A stretch of DNA of 63,532 nucleotides, taken from NCBI GenBank assembly GCA_964512305.1, contig CAZEIW010000111.1:1-63532 (forward strand), read 5' to 3'. Source of the stretch: CAZEIW01 sp964512305 (GTDB lineage Bacteria; Pseudomonadota; Gammaproteobacteria; Burkholderiales; Burkholderiaceae_F). Both the position numbers and the translations under genes were made by a program. This document shows, piece after piece, positions 63,356 through 63,532 of the stretch; the stretch's first letter is position 1; each line of letters opens with the position of its first letter. The notes under the pieces were generated by a model. That model worked only from the letters and a program-made list of their open reading frames with translations, had not been told where the DNA came from and searched no databases.

Positions 63356-63532
63356 TTATGGTCGCTGGCAGCGCGAGCAGTAGTAGGTGGTCCGCTGGCC
63401 CTGCACCAGCTTGCGGATCCGGCGCCCGCAGGTCAGGCACGGCTGGCCCTCCCGGCCGTAGACGCGGGCGAAGCGGGTGAAATCGCCGTACGTACCGTCG
63501 GTGCCGGCGAAGTCGCGCAAGGTCGAGCCGCC
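63356..63532 (-). CDS. mutM: Formamidopyrimidine-DNA glycosylase MutM, C-terminal fragment cut by the window edge
   Basis: The last 58 codons of a minus-strand gene that starts outside the window. The translation begins GGSTLRDFAGTDGTYGDF and continues VYGREGQPC, the zinc finger C-x2-C...C-x2-C (PCLTCG and YYCSRCQ) and the ending GQRTTYYCSRCQRP. This is the DNA-binding zinc finger of MutM, complete with its final Arg. Together with mutY it forms the 8-oxoguanine repair pair, here separated only by the dynamin gene. Confidence 0.93.
   Translation of the reverse strand, partial: GGSTLRDFAGTDGTYGDFTRFARVYGREGQPCLTCGRRIRKLVQGQRTTYYCSRCQRP

Overview
The window is about 63.5 kb of very GC-rich, gene-dense chromosome with no rRNA, tRNA, CRISPR array or intact insertion sequence that I could find. 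The gene families and gene order point to a betaproteobacterium, most likely of the order Burkholderiales. The main evidence is the run kdsD-kdsC-lptC-lptA-lptB-rpoN-hpf...ptsN-hprK...rapZ...mutY-dynamin-mutM, the divergent pair of clusters (LysM protein-dprA-smg-topB against def-fmt-rsmB-DUF4390-ntrY-ntrX-like), and a BPSS1780-type membrane protein. I cannot name a genus from sequence alone.

Layout. 1-6094 (minus): a compact, atypical type II secretion operon, read gspG-gspF-gspE-PilM-like-PilN-like-PilO-like-GspC/PilP-like-secretin (cut by the left edge). 6279-8376 (minus): a QseBC/TctDE-type two-component pair. 8747-17752: a DsbD-type transmembrane thiol reductase, the ABC-F ATPase Uup, a glycosyltransferase, a copper P-type ATPase, a DUF1993 protein and a small SET-domain methyltransferase. 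17838-22040: a membrane-fused spermidine-synthase-like protein, an HDOD protein and an XRE-type regulator. 22436-28456 (minus): topB, smg, dprA and a LysM protein. 28780-35845 (plus): def, fmt, rsmB, DUF4390, ntrY and an NtrX-like regulator without an AAA+ domain. 35926-41000: uvrA, an SDR, a DMP19-type protein and a BPSS1780-type protein. 41220-46881 (plus): TonB-dependent receptor, YfiR, a CHASE8-like hybrid histidine kinase and a stand-alone receiver. 46882-48864 (minus): a Kef-type antiporter. 48984-54499 (plus): Kdo synthesis, LPS transport, sigma-54 and the ribosome hibernation factor. 54524-55450 (minus): an AraC-Ogt fusion. 55807-59948 (plus): ptsN, hprK, two PsiF-type proteins, rapZ and a Lon-substrate-binding-domain protein. 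59992-63532 (minus): mutY, a dynamin-like GTPase and the 3' end of mutM.

How they work together. Most of the window is housekeeping: envelope biogenesis (Kdo and Lpt), nitrogen/PTS signalling (RpoN, PtsN, HprK, RapZ, NtrY) and DNA repair (UvrA, MutY, MutM, Ogt, DprA, TopB). The most interesting accessory block is 41220-46881. It looks like an envelope-to-cytoplasm signalling chain modelled on the YfiBNR system. Here a TonB-dependent receptor takes the outer-membrane position, and a hybrid histidine kinase with a separate receiver replaces the diguanylate cyclase. Other points of note are the T2SS with type-IV-pilus-like platform proteins, a 63-bp tandem repeat carrying perfect hairpins at the start of rsmB, a stem at 59944-59996 that contains the stop codons of two convergent genes, and a mutY with no standard start codon.
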